This document shows positions 21,852-34,355 of a stretch of 64,000 bases of DNA, one piece after another; the stretch's first letter is position 1, and each line of letters opens with the position of its first letter. Source of the stretch: Gymnogyps californianus (lineage: Eukaryota > Chordata > Aves > Accipitriformes > Cathartidae); contig NW_026114312.1 of assembly GCF_018139145.2 (NCBI RefSeq), forward strand, positions 434,001 through 498,000. Direction: 5' to 3'. Both the position numbers and the translations under genes were made by a program. A model generated the notes under the pieces. The model did not search any database. It saw nothing but the letters and a program-made list of their open reading frames with translations, and was not told where the DNA came from.

Positions 21852-23477
21852 TGCAGACCAAAGAAAAAAGATAACACTAAAGACAGAAAGCTACCTTCGC
21901 GCTCGCAGCATGCGGCTTCGCCCTCCAAGCCTGCTTGCGGCACCTGAAAAAAAAACACAAAGAACAAAACGCACGTCCTGAGATACTGCCCAAAACCGCA
22001 GCCTGCCCATACTGATTCCCGTCTCCCGCTCCTTTACCTCGACCGCTCGCCTGCCCTGCCTCCGCTGTTTACAGGTCGGCACGTTCGAGGCTCGGGTACC
22101 GCCTATAAGGTGCACACAACAAGAGATGCTTACAACTTCACCAACACTACAACACCTGAAAAAAGTAACTCCTACTTCAGCCCGCTAGTCAAGGCTCATC
22201 TTGCCCGAGTCGGCTCCGGTGCTGATGTCCTGCTTCCCACCTTCAAAATGAAAAACCCAAAATCTATAAGCTAGTCATCTAGCCACCGGTCGCATCTTCC
22301 CTCCGATACCACGCACCGACCCGCCTTCTCACGGCGCTCTGCTCGCGTCTCCTCCGCCGCCTTTAGGCACGCGGCTCGTTCCTCTGCATCTGCAAAAGCA
22401 ATATCGAACAAGTCACCGGATGCAGAGCGATAGCTTAACATTCCAGAGGTCTTGTTTCCATTTAGGAATACCATCTAGATTCTCACTAGAGCCTGCCATT
22501 AAAAAAAATCTGGTCATCCCCATGCGTCTGCATAGCGCTACAGAAATAACTCCCCTTGCCTGCTGCGTATATGGCTCCTTGCTCTGAAATGGACTGTACA
22601 CCCTTTGCCTACAAAGTCTAAGCTTATCAACATGTTAGCCTTAGAATCTTATTGTTATTCTTTTGCTGACTATCACTGCTATGCCCCAGGCAGAGCAGCT
22701 CCAACCCAGACACAAACACGCACAGACCAACACTGCACACAAACAAGACAAATGGCATGACCCAGACACATAAAAAAAGCTCTAAGAATGACTCTTGGAC
22801 AGAGACATAGTTCGGCAAGAAGACTAGGGGCCATGAGGAAGATTCTATGGCGGCCCGAGAAGAGTCAAATGCTGTGGCCCATGGCAAAAAGATATGGCCG
22901 CAACTGGGATGAAGCATGCGCAAGAAGCCTTGCTAAAAGACCTATACACCTAGGGATGCAGGGAAGAAGTCCCAGAACAGGTATCCACGAAAACGGACCA
23001 CTCAAGATCAGAGCTGCTGACGCAGCCCAGAACGATGCCGCAAAGAGAGGACCGACCGGAAGCCTCTGAGAAGCAAGACCTATCCACGCTTTAAGCTTGC
23101 AACGCAAGAAAAGAAGCACCCGATTGGCACTAGGCCGATGAGTACGGGCATTCGAGACCCTAGGGATGGCACCCGAGGCGCATGCCGCGCTCCTTGAGTG
23201 AAAAGAGCAACGAGGACATCGAGACCCGAGGAAGGTCTAAGACACAGAAGACAGACTACACAGACACCACAACAACACAGACACAGGCTGGAACTGCCCT
23301 GCCCGGCACACACTAGCATCGTACCGAGAAGTAACCTGCTTCCTTTAGCTGCCCAAAAGGAACTGTTCCTGGACAGCCCTCTCCCCTACGCTAACTTCAA
23401 AACCCCTCCCTGCAGTTCCCAACCTCGTCCCCTCCCCCCGGGGCCCGCTCCCCATCCCTGCTCCCTCAACTTAGCTG
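21530..23477 (-). pseudogene. Unit U4, R1 copy, chimeric
   Basis: The ends match U4, but the middle (about 21880-22975) matches U2: it has the 'cgcctataaggtgcacac' form near 22098 and the 'tacacctagggatgcag' form near 22945. U4-specific bases resume by 22985 ('acaggtatccacgaaaac'). Within the U2-type part, segment b (about 22318-22392) lacks the base insertion seen in other U2 copies and is open as AEERAACLKAAEETRAERRE. Segments e to f are lost at the left junction. Confidence 0.55.
21817..21848. repeat. Homopolymer run of 32 C
   Basis: Thirty-two consecutive C residues lie exactly at the left junction of the U2-like tract in R1 U4. L has 'caccgcccgtgctcc'-type sequence at this point. It is either a real slippage or break-repair scar, or a consensus error. 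Confidence 0.9.
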
Positions 23478-25648
23478 TCAGAGGGCCGGGGGTCTGAATC
23501 CATCCTCGACAAAAAAAGCCACACCCATGTCAGCTAACTGGGAGGTTCCTACAGTCACCGTGTTCCTCTTCTTCATCTGCAAAAAAAAACCAAATAGTGC
23601 CAGCAGTAAGCATCACATCGATCAATGCCGGCCTCTTCCACAACACCCCCCTCCTCAAATGTGCTGTGGCATTCCGCTCACCTGCTCGTTCCAGAGTCGT
23701 ACGCCACGGCCACCGTCGCTTGTGGCACCCAAGAGACCGAGAAAAAAAAAAAAGAGTTACTGTTGCGCTTGGGAGAAGTCACCAGCCCCGCGCTCCTCCT
23801 CGCTCCTACCCCAGCTCACCTCAACTGCACATCCAATTCCAAAGGCAGCCCGCACGGTGCCTGAAAACCAGAGAGAAACGCTTAACTGAGCTGCCATACA
23901 ATACTGTGCTACTAGACACTGACCCGGCCCACAACCGCCTCACCTTAGACTGCTCATCAGCACGCGGCTTCGCCCCTCTGAGGCTGCGTACGGCACCTGA
24001 AAAAAAAATGAAGAAAAATGCACATGCTGAGATACTGCCTGAAACCACAGCCTGGCCGCAGCAACTCCTCTTACCCTCTCCTATACCTGGGCCGCTCGCC
24101 CGCCTGGCCTCCGTCGCTTTGGGCGGCCACGTTGAGGCTCGGGTCCCACCTGTGAAACACAAACAAACAATGCTTACAACTTCACCAACACTATGACACC
24201 TGAAAAACAACCGCTACTGCAGCCCACTAGACATTGCTCACCTTGCCCGAGTCGGCTCCGGTGCCGATATCCTGCTTTGCTCATCGCTTCACACCTTCAA
24301 AAAAAAAAAAAAAACACCCCACACCACAACAGACCACGCACCATAATGTAGTCATATAGCCACCAGTCCCACCTTCCCTCCAACACCACATGCCGACCTA
24401 CCTTGCTCACGGCGCTCAACTCTCCTCCATCGCTCTTTGGTGCGTATCTTGTCCCTCTGCATCTGAAAAAAAAATTATTAAACAAGTCACCCAGATGCCA
24501 ATCAGTAGCTTAACAGTTCCAGAGGTCTTGTTTCTATTTAGGAATACCATCTAGAGTCCAGCTACAGCTTGCCATTAAAAAAAAAAAAAAAAACACAGAC
24601 CAAACTTTAAGCCCCACACATACCAGCCTTCACACCTTTGAGATTCAGTCTGCTTCCCTACCGCTGAACAGCCCCTCCCAGAAGGCTCCAATCGTCTCCA
24701 TAAAACGCTACTGAAATGACTGTCCACGCAGTCTGCCGGCAGCTACTCCATCCGAGATGACTGTACAAGCCTTGCCTACATGGTTGAGGCATATCAACAT
24801 ATTAACCGTAGACTCTTTTCGCTATTCCACCTACCCCTGACTCCACACCCCTGGGCAGAGCAGCTCCGAGCCAAACACGCACACGCACATACCGACACTA
24901 CGCAGAACGCTACAAACAATGCGATTCAAAGACGAGAGAAAACTCTCAGCAAGAAGAATGACTCCCAGACAGGAAACTCTGTTGGGCACAAAGACCTACA
25001 GGGGTGCAACAGTGAGGCGAGGAGACTCTATGGCAGGCCCAGAAAAAGAGTTGAACATAATGGCCCGTTAAAAGAAGTTACTGGCAAAACAGAGATGATG
25101 GATGCGCAAGCAGCCTGGCTTCAAGACCTAAGAACGTGAGGACGCAGGGAAGTCGTCCCAGTCCGTGACAATGGATGGCTAGAGAACAGAGCTGCTGACA
25201 CAGCCCGGAACGACGCCGCAAAGAGAGGACCGACCGGAAGCTTCCAAAGACGATCCGCGCTTTAAGCTTGCAACGCAAGAAAAGAAGCACCCGATTGGCA
25301 CTAGGCCGATGAGTACGGGCATTCGAGACCCTAGGGATGGCACCCGAGGCGCATGCCGCGCTCCTTGAGTGAAAAGAGCAACGAGGACATCGAGACCCGA
25401 GGAAGGTCTAAGACACAGAAGACAGACTACACAGACACCACAACAACACAGACACAGGCTGGAACTGCCCTGCCCTGCCCACACTAGCATCGTACCGAGA
25501 AGTAACCTGCTTCCTTTAGCTGCCCAAAAGGAACTGTTCCTGGACAGCCCTCTCCCCTACGCTAACTTCAAAACCCCTCCCTGCAGTTCCCAACCTCGTC
25601 CCCTCCCCCCGGGGCCCGCTCCCCATCCCTGCTCCCTCAACTTAGCTG
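23478..25648 (-). pseudogene. Unit U3, R1 copy
   Basis: Mirror of L U3 with all segments b to h. In segment b the donor region reads 'gtgagcaaggtagg', against 'gtgacaaggtagg' in L and R2, a one-base difference. Other differences are mostly in A/T runs. Confidence 0.5.
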
Positions 25649-27507
25649 TCAGAGGGCCGGGGGTCTGAATCCATCCTCAGCAAAAACCACATCAGCAAAC
25701 CAACATATTCCCGCAGTTGCCAGGTTCCTCTTTGTCACCTGCCAAAAAAAAAGCCACCAGTACCAGCAGTAAGCATCGTGTCAGTCGACACAGACCTCTT
25801 CCACAACGCCCTCCTCCTCAAAAGCAACGTGGCCTTCCGCTCACCCGCTTCACAGGAATTCCGGTGTCGGACGCTGCAGCCGTCATCGCTTCTGCCGCCG
25901 AAGATACCTAAAGACAGAAAGCTACCGTTGCGCTTGCATTGGCATGCGGCTTCGCCCTTCCAAGCCTGCTTGCGGCACCTGAAAAAAAAACCACAAAGAA
26001 CAAAAACGCACGTCCTGAGATACTGCCCAAAACCGCAGCCTGCCCATACTGATTCCCGTCTCCCGCTCCTTTACCTCGACCGCTCGCCTGCCCTGCCTCC
26101 GCTGTTTACAGGTCGGCACGTTCAGGCTCGGGTACCGCCTATAAGGTGCACACAACAAGAGATGCTTACAACTTCACCAACACTACAACACCTGAAAAAA
26201 GTAACTCCTACTTCAGCCCGCTAGTCAAGGCTCATCTTGCCCGAGTCGGCTCCGGTGCTGATGTCCTGCTTCCCACCTTCAAAATGAAAAACCCAAAACC
26301 TATAAGCTAGTCATCTAGCCACCGGTCGCATCTTCCCTCCGATACCACGCACCGACCCGCCTTCTCACGGCGCTCTGCTCGCGTCTCCTCCGCCGCCCTT
26401 TAGGCACGCGGCTCGTTCCTCTGCATCTGCAAAAGCAATATCGAACAAGTCACCCGGATGCAGAGCGATAGCTTAACAATTCCAGAGGTCTTGTTTCCAT
26501 TTAGGTATACCATCTAGATTCTCACTAGAGCCTGCCATTAAAAAAATCTGGTCATCCCCCATGCGTCTGCATAGCGCTACAGAAATAACTCCCCTTGCCT
26601 GCTGCGTATATGGCTCCTTGCTCTGAAATGGACTGTACACCCTTTGCCTACAAAGTCTAAGCTTATCAACATGTTAGCCTTAGAATCTTATTGTTATTCT
26701 TTTGCTGACTATCACTGCTATGCCCCCAGGCAGAGCAGCTCCAACCCAGACACAAACACGCACAGACCAACACTGCACACAAACAAGACAAATGGCATGA
26801 CCCAGACACATAAAAACAAGCTCTAAGAATGACTCTTGGACCAGAGACATAGTTCGGCAAGAAGACTAGGGGGCCATGAGGAAGATTCTATGGCGGCCCG
26901 AGAAGAGTCAAATGCTGTGGCCCATGGCAAAAAGATATGGCCGCAACTGGGATGAAGCATGCACAAGAAGCCTTGCTAAAAGACCTATACACCTAGGGAT
27001 GCAGGGAAGAAGTCCCAGAACAGGTGTCCGTGAAAACGGACCACTCAAGATCAGAGCTGCTGACGCAGCCCAGAACGATGCCGCAAAGAGAGGACCGACC
27101 GGAAGCCTCTGAGAAGCAAGACCTATCCACGCTTTAAGCTTGCAACGCAAGAAAAGAAGCACCCGATTGGCACTAGGCCGATGAGTACGGGCATTCGAGA
27201 CCCTAGGGATGGCACCCGAGGCGCATGCCGCGCTCCTTGAGAGCAAAGAGCAACGAGGACATCGAGACCCAAGAAAGGTCTAAGACACAGAAGACAGACT
27301 ATACAAACACCACAACAACACAGACACAGGCTGGAACTGCCCTGCCCGGCACACACTAGTCTTGTGCTGAAAAGTAACCCGCCCAAAAGGTACTGTTCCT
27401 GGACAGCCCTCTCCCCTACGCTAACTTCAAAACCCCTCCCTGCAGTTCCCAACCTCGTCCCCTCCCCCCGGGGCCCGCTCCCCATCCCTGCTCCCTCAAC
27501 TTAGCTG
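25649..27507 (-). pseudogene. Unit U2, R1 copy
   Basis: Mirror of L U2 with the same e-to-g deletion and lost acceptor of g. In h it carries the 'ccaacatattccc' form typical of U4, where L and R2 U2 have 'ccaggatatt' and 'ccagatatt'. This is a small sign of exchange between units. Confidence 0.5.
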
Positions 27508-27550
27508 TCAGAGGGCCAGGGGTCTGAATCCATCCTCAACAAAAACCACA

Positions 27551-28203
27551 TCAGCGAACCAGGACATTCCTGCAGTTGCCAGGCTCCTCTTCGTCACCTG
27601 CCAAAAAAACAAACACAAACCAGTGCCAGCAGTAAGCATCCTGTCGGTCGACACAGACCTCTTCCACAACGCCCTCCTCCTCAAAAGCAACATGGCCTTC
27701 CGCTCACCTGCTCCGCAGGAATTCCAGTGTCGGACACTGCGGCCGTCATCGCTCGTGCCACCTAAGATACCAAGAGACAGAAAACTACCGTTGCGCTCGT
27801 GAGAAGTCACCGCCCCGGGCTCCTCCTCGCCGCTACCCCAGCTCTCCTCAAACGCTCATCCAATTCCAAAGGCTGTCCGCAGGGTGCCTGCAAAACCAAA
27901 GAGAAGTGAACTCCTGACATTTACAGTTTATGAGGGGCCTGCCACAAGCTGCAAAGGTTCTAGGGACAAGACAGCATTCTGCAGGCGATCGGGAACAGCA
28001 ATGAGCCGTGCCATACCCTGAAAGACACTACGCCTTATGTCCCTGCTGCTTTCTCGAAAAATACCAAAGCTTCATATACAGATGCAGACAAGATGCTCAC
28101 CCTAACCCCTGCCAGATAATCTCACCATCAGCCCTGTTAAGAGAGATGATATCAGCAACTTACGCAGCATACAGCAAAGCTGGTGAAGAAAACGAGGTTC
28201 CAT
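27551..28203 (-). CDS. Candidate spliced mini-gene, R1 (leader ATG + g + h)
   Basis: Joining leader exon 2 from its ATG (28203-28164, 40 bases, ends in phase 1), segment g (27761-27708) and segment h to its stop (27597-27551) gives one open frame of about 46 codons. All four splice sites used match consensus. The g and h frame is the one in which differences among units are mostly silent, and the stop is shared by U1-U5. The product would be small, with an acidic, Cys-containing C-terminus; no family was recognised. Segment f (about 27900) is skipped in this model because its donor is lost. Non-coding RNA or a dead copy remain equally plausible without transcript data. Confidence 0.3.
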
Positions 28204-28525
28204 CTTGAATAAAGCCAGGAATTCCAGGAAGATGCAATGCACCTAGAATAAAGAAAAAATGCATCCTATTAAACCATCATGCCACCCCTGAACACTCAAA
28301 ACAAAATTACTGACCTGAAACAAAAGCAGCTGCATACAAGTGTACTTTCCATTATACATGCTGCTGAACCTTGACCAGTCCTGAAGTTCCTACCTCAAAC
28401 AGACACCTCCGGTTCTCTAAACATCAAAATGCATCTGCCCAAACAGCTTAGCCAGCTCAAAAGCTGCAAAGGACTGAAGGAACAGCAGAGCACCAGCACC
28501 AAAGAAGCCCAGGAGCAGAATGAGC
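28164..28525 (-). other. Leader exons 1 and 2, R1 copy
   Basis: Exon 2 is 28164-28242, with acceptor read as 'tctag' and donor TGC|gtaagt. Exon 1 is 28394 to about 28525, donor GAG|gtagga. The leader has 79 bases in exon 2, one more than L. Confidence 0.5.
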
Positions 28526-28545
28526 TCGTACAGCAGGGCCTGTGG

Positions 28546-28568
28546 CTCATATACCCCGGGCCCCGCCC
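28546..28568 (-). promoter_or_regulatory. GC-box and TATA promoter, R1 copy
   Basis: TATATGAG (28546-28553 on -) with an adjoining GGGCGGGGCC box (28559-28568) is identical in layout to the L copy. It drives toward the palindrome centre, so it faces the L promoter. Confidence 0.6.
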
Positions 28569-28720
28569 ACCACCCTTCCCACAATCCCCTGGGAAAGGGG
28601 AGGGGTGAACCACCAGAAGGCATAAAGGCGGCCGGAGGAGCAGCAGGGAGTTTTCTCATCTGCCTTCAGTTCACGGCGTGCAAAGTGCCGAGCAGAGAAA
28701 GCGACCCTTACTGGAAATGA

Positions 28721-29226
28721 CAATACCTGCTCTTTTACTGCAACTACATCTACACTGCATCAACAACGTGACTGGGTAGGTAACTAAACAATTTCAAATT
28801 ACTTTTCTTAATCTTTAGATGGAAAAAGATAGATGTCCTACTAAGCTCTGTAAGAAAGTACTTCGTTAAATACAATAATGGTATTATTATGAAAAATCAT
28901 GTGCTTTAGTTTCCTATTAAAAACCCAAAATGCTATGGGTTTACACTTAATTTCTAGCAAGACCATGCATACTACCTAACTTCTACCAGAACTGCCTTCT
29001 GGATAGGACCGAATGACAAAGCAGAATTAGGTCACGTAAGACTCCCTTCTCAACAATATCTCCGGTTGCAAAGTAAATTATTTACTGTAAATCGCCGATG
29101 ATTCAGGGTCACCTCAACGGTCTCTCCGAATGACTACCTTAAGAGAACTAGGTGAGTCCCAAAGGACAGAAAACACCAAAAAACCATGGAAAAACAAGAA
29201 ATGTATCAGACACTGTATGAAGCAGC
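28721..29226. other. Non-repetitive flank, R1 copy
   Basis: Counterpart of the L flank near 1016-1520. No gene, RNA or mobile element is visible. Confidence 0.6.
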
Positions 29227-32200
29227 CTAATTAACACCTAAGTAGCTAGAACAAAAACAAATTGCAAAACAGAACAAAAACCACCACGGGAGATGTGTTG
29301 ATAAAAATAGATGAAGGCCATTGCCTTCTCTGAAAAACCTCAAGAGGAGATCTGAGCTGACGATAGACATCTTTGGGGTACCAGCTACCAAATAGAAACC
29401 TACTATAAGGCAGAAAACAAAAAGACTGCTCCGGAGCACAAAGATGGCTTTGGAAAAGGTTCTGACAGAACAAGAGGCATCGTCACAGGGATTAGAGAGA
29501 TCCCGAAGGGGCCAGAGAGACCAAAGAAGTCTCAGGGATGCAATGAGCTCAAAAGGGAATTGAACAAAGTACAGGTGTCCTCAGGGGACCGGAGACCGAA
29601 TGGAGGTGCACCAAAGGGATGAGAGGACAGAAAGACCGACCGGGGCAATAGATGCGGACTCAGGAAGGGTTCTGAGGGGAAGAGAGGGGTGCAAAGTGCC
29701 TTCCCGAGCTAAAACGGGGCTCTAGGGCATAGGGGATCTCTCACGAGAGCTCGGCAAAGGGAGCGGAGGAGTCCCGAGGGGGCCTGAGAGACCAAAGAAG
29801 CCTCAGAGGTAACAATGAGGAACTCTGAAGGGGATTTCAACAAAGTACAGATGTCATTGGGGGCCAGGGGCTGAACGAAGGCATCCTAAATGGCAAAGAG
29901 TAAGATAAGAGCACAAAAAAATAAAATCGAAAGGGAGCTAAAGCGCTGCTGGAGTGCTGTGGAGTACAAGAAAGGACTCAGATGACATTGTTATAGAGAG
30001 TAGAGGAATTAGGAGGGGGCAGGGTAAGAAAAGAAGTCTTGGAGACACAGCGAGGGCCTTGGAGTCTCAGGAGGGTGTCTAGGCAAACTACAGATGACTG
30101 AATGGGAGAGGAACCGAACAGAGACACCCCGATGGCAGAGAGAAAGACAAAGGAGCACTGCGTAGCAAAGAAAGAAGGGATGCTTTCATGGAACAAGAGA
30201 GATAGAAGGGGAGATAAAGTGCTCCAAGGTGCTGTGGAGACCGAGGAGGGTCTCGGGAGGCGTTGCGACTGTGAGGAGAGGGGTGTTGAGGGGGGCTGAC
30301 GGACAAAAGAAGGCTTAGGGACGACAAGGAGGAACTCGGGTGATCATCCGAGCAGAGTACAGAGGGTCTCGGGTGACCGGGGACTGAACACGGGAATCCT
30401 GGATAGTGTAGAGGAACAAATGAGTGTTCTGTGGCTCAAAGATGGCCCCACCTGAAGTGCTACAAGATGGGTGTGCAGCATGAGAAAGGTCTCAGGAGGC
30501 ATTGCGACCGGGAGAAGAAATGTCCCGAGGGAGCCAGAGAGACAGAAAAAGGATTGGAGACACGGCGATTAAATCCAGAGGGGATCTGCACCGAGTAAAC
30601 ATGTCATCAGAGGGCCAGGGAACAAATAGAGGCACGGCTAGAGGGAAGAGAGGACAGAATGACTGGGCTGGGTCACAGATATGGACTCGGGAAGTCCTCT
30701 GAGGGAACGAGAGGGATGTGAGGTCTGCTGCAAAGCTAAAAGTGTGCTAAGGGCAACCTCGAAGGCATCGATAGGCATCGTGACACCATTAGAGGGGTCC
30801 CGGTTGGGCCAAAGACAACAAAGGCGGCTCAGGGACACAAGGAAGAAGTCCGGAGGGGATTTGAACAGAGTACAGGTGTCGTCAGGAGGCCGGGGACCAA
30901 ATGGAGGCACCCTAGATGGCAGAGCGCTCTGAGGCACAAACAAAGCCCACAGATGGGTTTCTGAGGGACCACGAGAGGATCAAAGTCCGCTACAGAGCTC
31001 AGACAGGGCTGTGGTACACAAAGAAGGTGTCTGTGGAGGCACGGTGGCTGGGAGCAGAGGGGTCGTGAAAGGCTCAGAGGGATAAGACAGATTGAAAGGG
31101 AGGCAGTGTCACCAAAGTGCTGTGGAGCGCAAGGAAGGTCTCGGGAGGCATCCTAGCTGGCATAGAGAAGAAAAAGAATGCTCTTATTTGGGAACGGAGA
31201 TCTTGGGAGAGGTGCAATTGTGACAAAATGAGCCCAAAGGAGGCTTACGGAGCCAAAAGTGTGCTGCAGGGAACATCGAAGACCTCGGGAGGCATCATGA
31301 CAGTAGCAGAGGGGTTCTGAGAGGGACAGACAGAAGAAGGCTCGAGGTCATGATGTGTCCTCAGGGGACCAGGGACTGCACAGAGGTATCCTAGCTAGCA
31401 TAGAGGACAACAAGAGCGTCCCGGAGATGAAAGGTGGCCTCAGGAAAGGTTCTTGGGGATGGAGAAGGGCGCAAAGTGCGCTACAGAGCCAAGAGAGGGC
31501 TGTGGGGCACGAGGATGGCGTCGGGAGGCACGATGACGGCAGCAGAAGGGGTGCTGAGAGTGAGAGACAGAAGGCGGCTCTGGGACACAATGCAAAACTG
31601 AAGAAGGTGTCCAGCAATGTACAGATGTCCTCAGGGGACGAGCGACTGAATCGAGGCATCCTAGATGGCATAGAGAAGAAAAAGAATGCGCTTATTTGGA
31701 ACGGAGATCTTGGGAGAGGTGCGATTGCAACAAAACGAGTCCAAAGGGGGCTCACGGAGCTAAAAGTGTGCTGCAGGGAACATCTAAGACCTCGGAGGCA
31801 TCGTGACAGTAGCAGAGGGGTTCTGAGAGGGACAGACAAAAGAAGGCTCGAGGACATGATGAAGAAGTCCAGAGGGATTTGAACAGACTACGATGTCCTC
31901 AGGGGACCAGGGACTGCACAGAGGTAGCCTCGCTAGCATAGAGGACAACAAGAGCATCCCGGAGATGAAAGGTGGCATCAGGAAAGGTTCTCGGGGAGGG
32001 AGAAGGGCGCAAAGTGCGCTACAGAGCCAAGAGAGGGCTGTGGGGCACGAGGATGGCCTCGGGAGGCACGATGATGGCAGCAGAGGGGTGCTGAGAGTGA
32101 AAGAGAGAGAGAAGGCGGCTGTGGGACACAATGCAAAACTGAAGAAGGTGTCCCGCAATGTACAGATGTCCTCAGGGGACGAGCGACTGAATCGAGGCAT

Positions 32201-32900
32201 CCTAGATGGCAGTGAACAAGGCAAGAGAGCTCTGGGGCACAGAGCAAGCCTGAGGAAGGGTTCCGTCTGAATGAGAGAGATACAAAGAGGGCGGCAGAGC
32301 TCCAGGGGTGCCATGGGCCACGAGCATAGTCCCAGGAGGCATCGTGATGAGAACGAGAGGGCCCCGGGGGGGACAGAGACCAACAAAGTATTGCTGACAC
32401 AATGAGGTGCTCGGAAGGGGATCTGAACAGAGTACAGACGTCCTCAGGGGACTGGGGACTGAACGGAGGCATCCGACATGGCGGAGGGGAAGGCAAGTGT
32501 GCTCTGGGGCACAGTGAAGGCCCGAGGAAGAGTTGTGTCTGAATAAGAAAGATACAAAGCCTGCTGCAGAACTAAAGGATGGTCATGGAACACAAGCACG
32601 CTCGCAGGAAGCATCGTAACAGAAATAGAGGGGCGCTGAGGTGGCCAGAGAGACAGATGGTGGCACGAGGTCCATCAAAGGTACTCGGGAGGGGATTTGA
32701 ACAGAGCATAGATGTTGTGAGGGAGACGCTGACCCACTGGAGGCAAGCGACATGGAGGAGAGGACAAAAAGACCGCTCTGAGGACGAGGAGATGTTCTGA
32801 CAGACCGAGAGGGGTACAAATTACGCTCCAGAGATAAAAGCGTGCCGAGGAGACCCTCTAAAGCCTCGGGATGAACCGAGGGAAAAAGGAAAAAAATAAG
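29227..32900 (+). repeat. ~270-bp tandem repeat block, B1
   Basis: About 12-13 degenerate units of roughly 270 bp. The 'tcaggggac' element recurs at 31361, 31631, 31899, 32172 and 32444 (spacings 268-273). Each unit also has 'gaggcatcctagatggc', 'ggcacgaggatggc' and 'gggacacaatg' elements. It is purine-rich on +. Open frames of 100-200 codons here repeat with the unit and are not convincing. B1 has five units where B2 has three in the 31.3-32.5 kb part. Confidence 0.85.
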
Positions 32901-33772
32901 ACGCAAAGAAAACTTAAAAAGCAACAGGGTACGTGACAAACAACAAAGAATTAAAAAAGAGGGATAGACAGCTTGATAAAAGTAGACATAGAAAGAAAAT
33001 TTTAAAAGCAAAAGTGTACAAGGCAGAGGAGGAAAAAATTATTAAAAAATAGGGACAGAAAACTAGATAAAAGTAGACATAGGGAAAAAATGAAAAATGA
33101 AGGCATTAAAGGAGAAAAAAACTAAAAAATAGGGACAACAAACTAAATAAACAGAGTCATAGAAAGAAAATTGAAAAATAAAGACAGTGAACTGGATAAA
33201 AGTAGATATGGAAAAAAATTTGAAAGCAATGTGACACAGGACACAGGAAATAATAAAAAATAGGGTTAGTCATCTTGATAAAAGTGAACATAGAGAGAAA
33301 ATGTTTAAAGTGACAACATAGAGGACAGATAGGAAAAAAGTAAATAATAGAGATAGAAAAATGCATAAATGTGAAGATAGAAACAAAAATTCACACATGA
33401 AAACATTGAGAGGAAAAAATTTGAAAACAGCGAAGAAACCTGAATAGAGGGAGACATAGAAAGAAAATTTTTAAAGCGACTGGGTACAGGACAGACTAGA
33501 ATGAATTAAAAACTAAAGACGGCAAACTGGGTAAAAATAGATGAGGAAAGAAAATTTAAAAGCGATGGGGTACAGGACAGACAGGAAAAGTTTAAAAAAT
33601 AGAACGGAAATTTAGAAGCGACGGGGCACAGGACAGAGAGGAAAAAATTAAAAAATAAAGATAGTGAACTGGCTAAAAGTAGACATAGAAAGAAAATTTT
33701 AAAAGCGACAGGGTACGTGACAGACAGGAAATAAAAAATAGCAAGGCAGCTTCATAACAGTAGACATAGCAT
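32901..33772 (+). repeat. ~86-bp A/G-rich repeats, B1 part 1
   Basis: Tandem degenerate units about 86 bp long follow the pattern 'agcgacggggtacaggacag', then 'aattaaaaaatagggacag', then 'gacatagaaagaaaattt'. Period was measured at 35561, 35648 and 35733. No gene is present. Confidence 0.85.
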
Positions 33773-34355
33773 TGAGGTTTTACCCCGGCTGACAACTAAG
33801 CACCATACAGCTGCTTGCTCACTCCCTCACAGTGGGATGGGGGGAGAACTGGAAGGGTAAATGTGAGAAAGAAGCTCATAAGTTGACATAAAAACAGTTT
33901 AATAATTAATAAGAAATTTAAAAAAAAAAAAGGCGGGTGGGAACCAACAAAGAGAGAGGAAAATAAAACCCAAGAAAAACAAGCGGTGCAAATGAAAACA
34001 ATTGCTCACCACCGACCACCCGATGACCACCCAGTTCTGAGCAACCCCCACCAACGACAACAACCTCCACCCCCAGTTTTATTGCTGAGCGTGATGTCAT
34101 ATGGTCTGGAATATCCCTTTGGGCAGTTGGGGTCAGCTGTCCCGGCTGTGTCCCCTCCCATCTCCTTGCGCACCCCCAGCCTGCTCGCTGGCGGGGCAGG
34201 GTGAGGAGCAGAAAAGCCCTTGGCGCTGTGCGAGCGCTGCTCAGCGATAACTAACACATCCCTGTGTTATCAACACTGTTTTCAGCACAAATCCAAAATG
34301 TAGCCCCGTACCAGCTACTATGAAGAAAACTAACTCTATCCCATCCAAAACCACA
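33773..34355 (-). mobile_element. Solo LTR of an endogenous retrovirus (type 1), copy 1
   Basis: A 583-bp element bounded by TG...CA on - lies within the 86-bp repeats. Read on - it begins TGTGGTTTTGGATGGGATAG and has the 'aaagggatattccagacca' block, a TATA-like AATAAAAC and a late 'attattaaactg' poly(A)-signal region, ending 'ggggtaaaacctca'. It resembles the ERVL-like LTRs common in birds and is related to the type-2 LTR at 36722. No internal retroviral genes flank it. No convincing target-site duplication is seen (flanks agcat and cgcag). Family name not assigned. Confidence 0.75.

Larger units (their letters stand above)
16417..30245 (-). repeat. Palindrome right arm (R1)
   Basis: Reverse complement of 1-13931 with the same unit order, U6 to U1, then promoter and ~270-bp repeats. 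Two clear departures from L are a ~1.1-kb tract in U4 (about 21880-22975) and a 32-base C run at 21817-21848. At most compared mismatches L agrees with R2 rather than with R1. The arm passes without a break into block B1. Confidence 0.9.
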
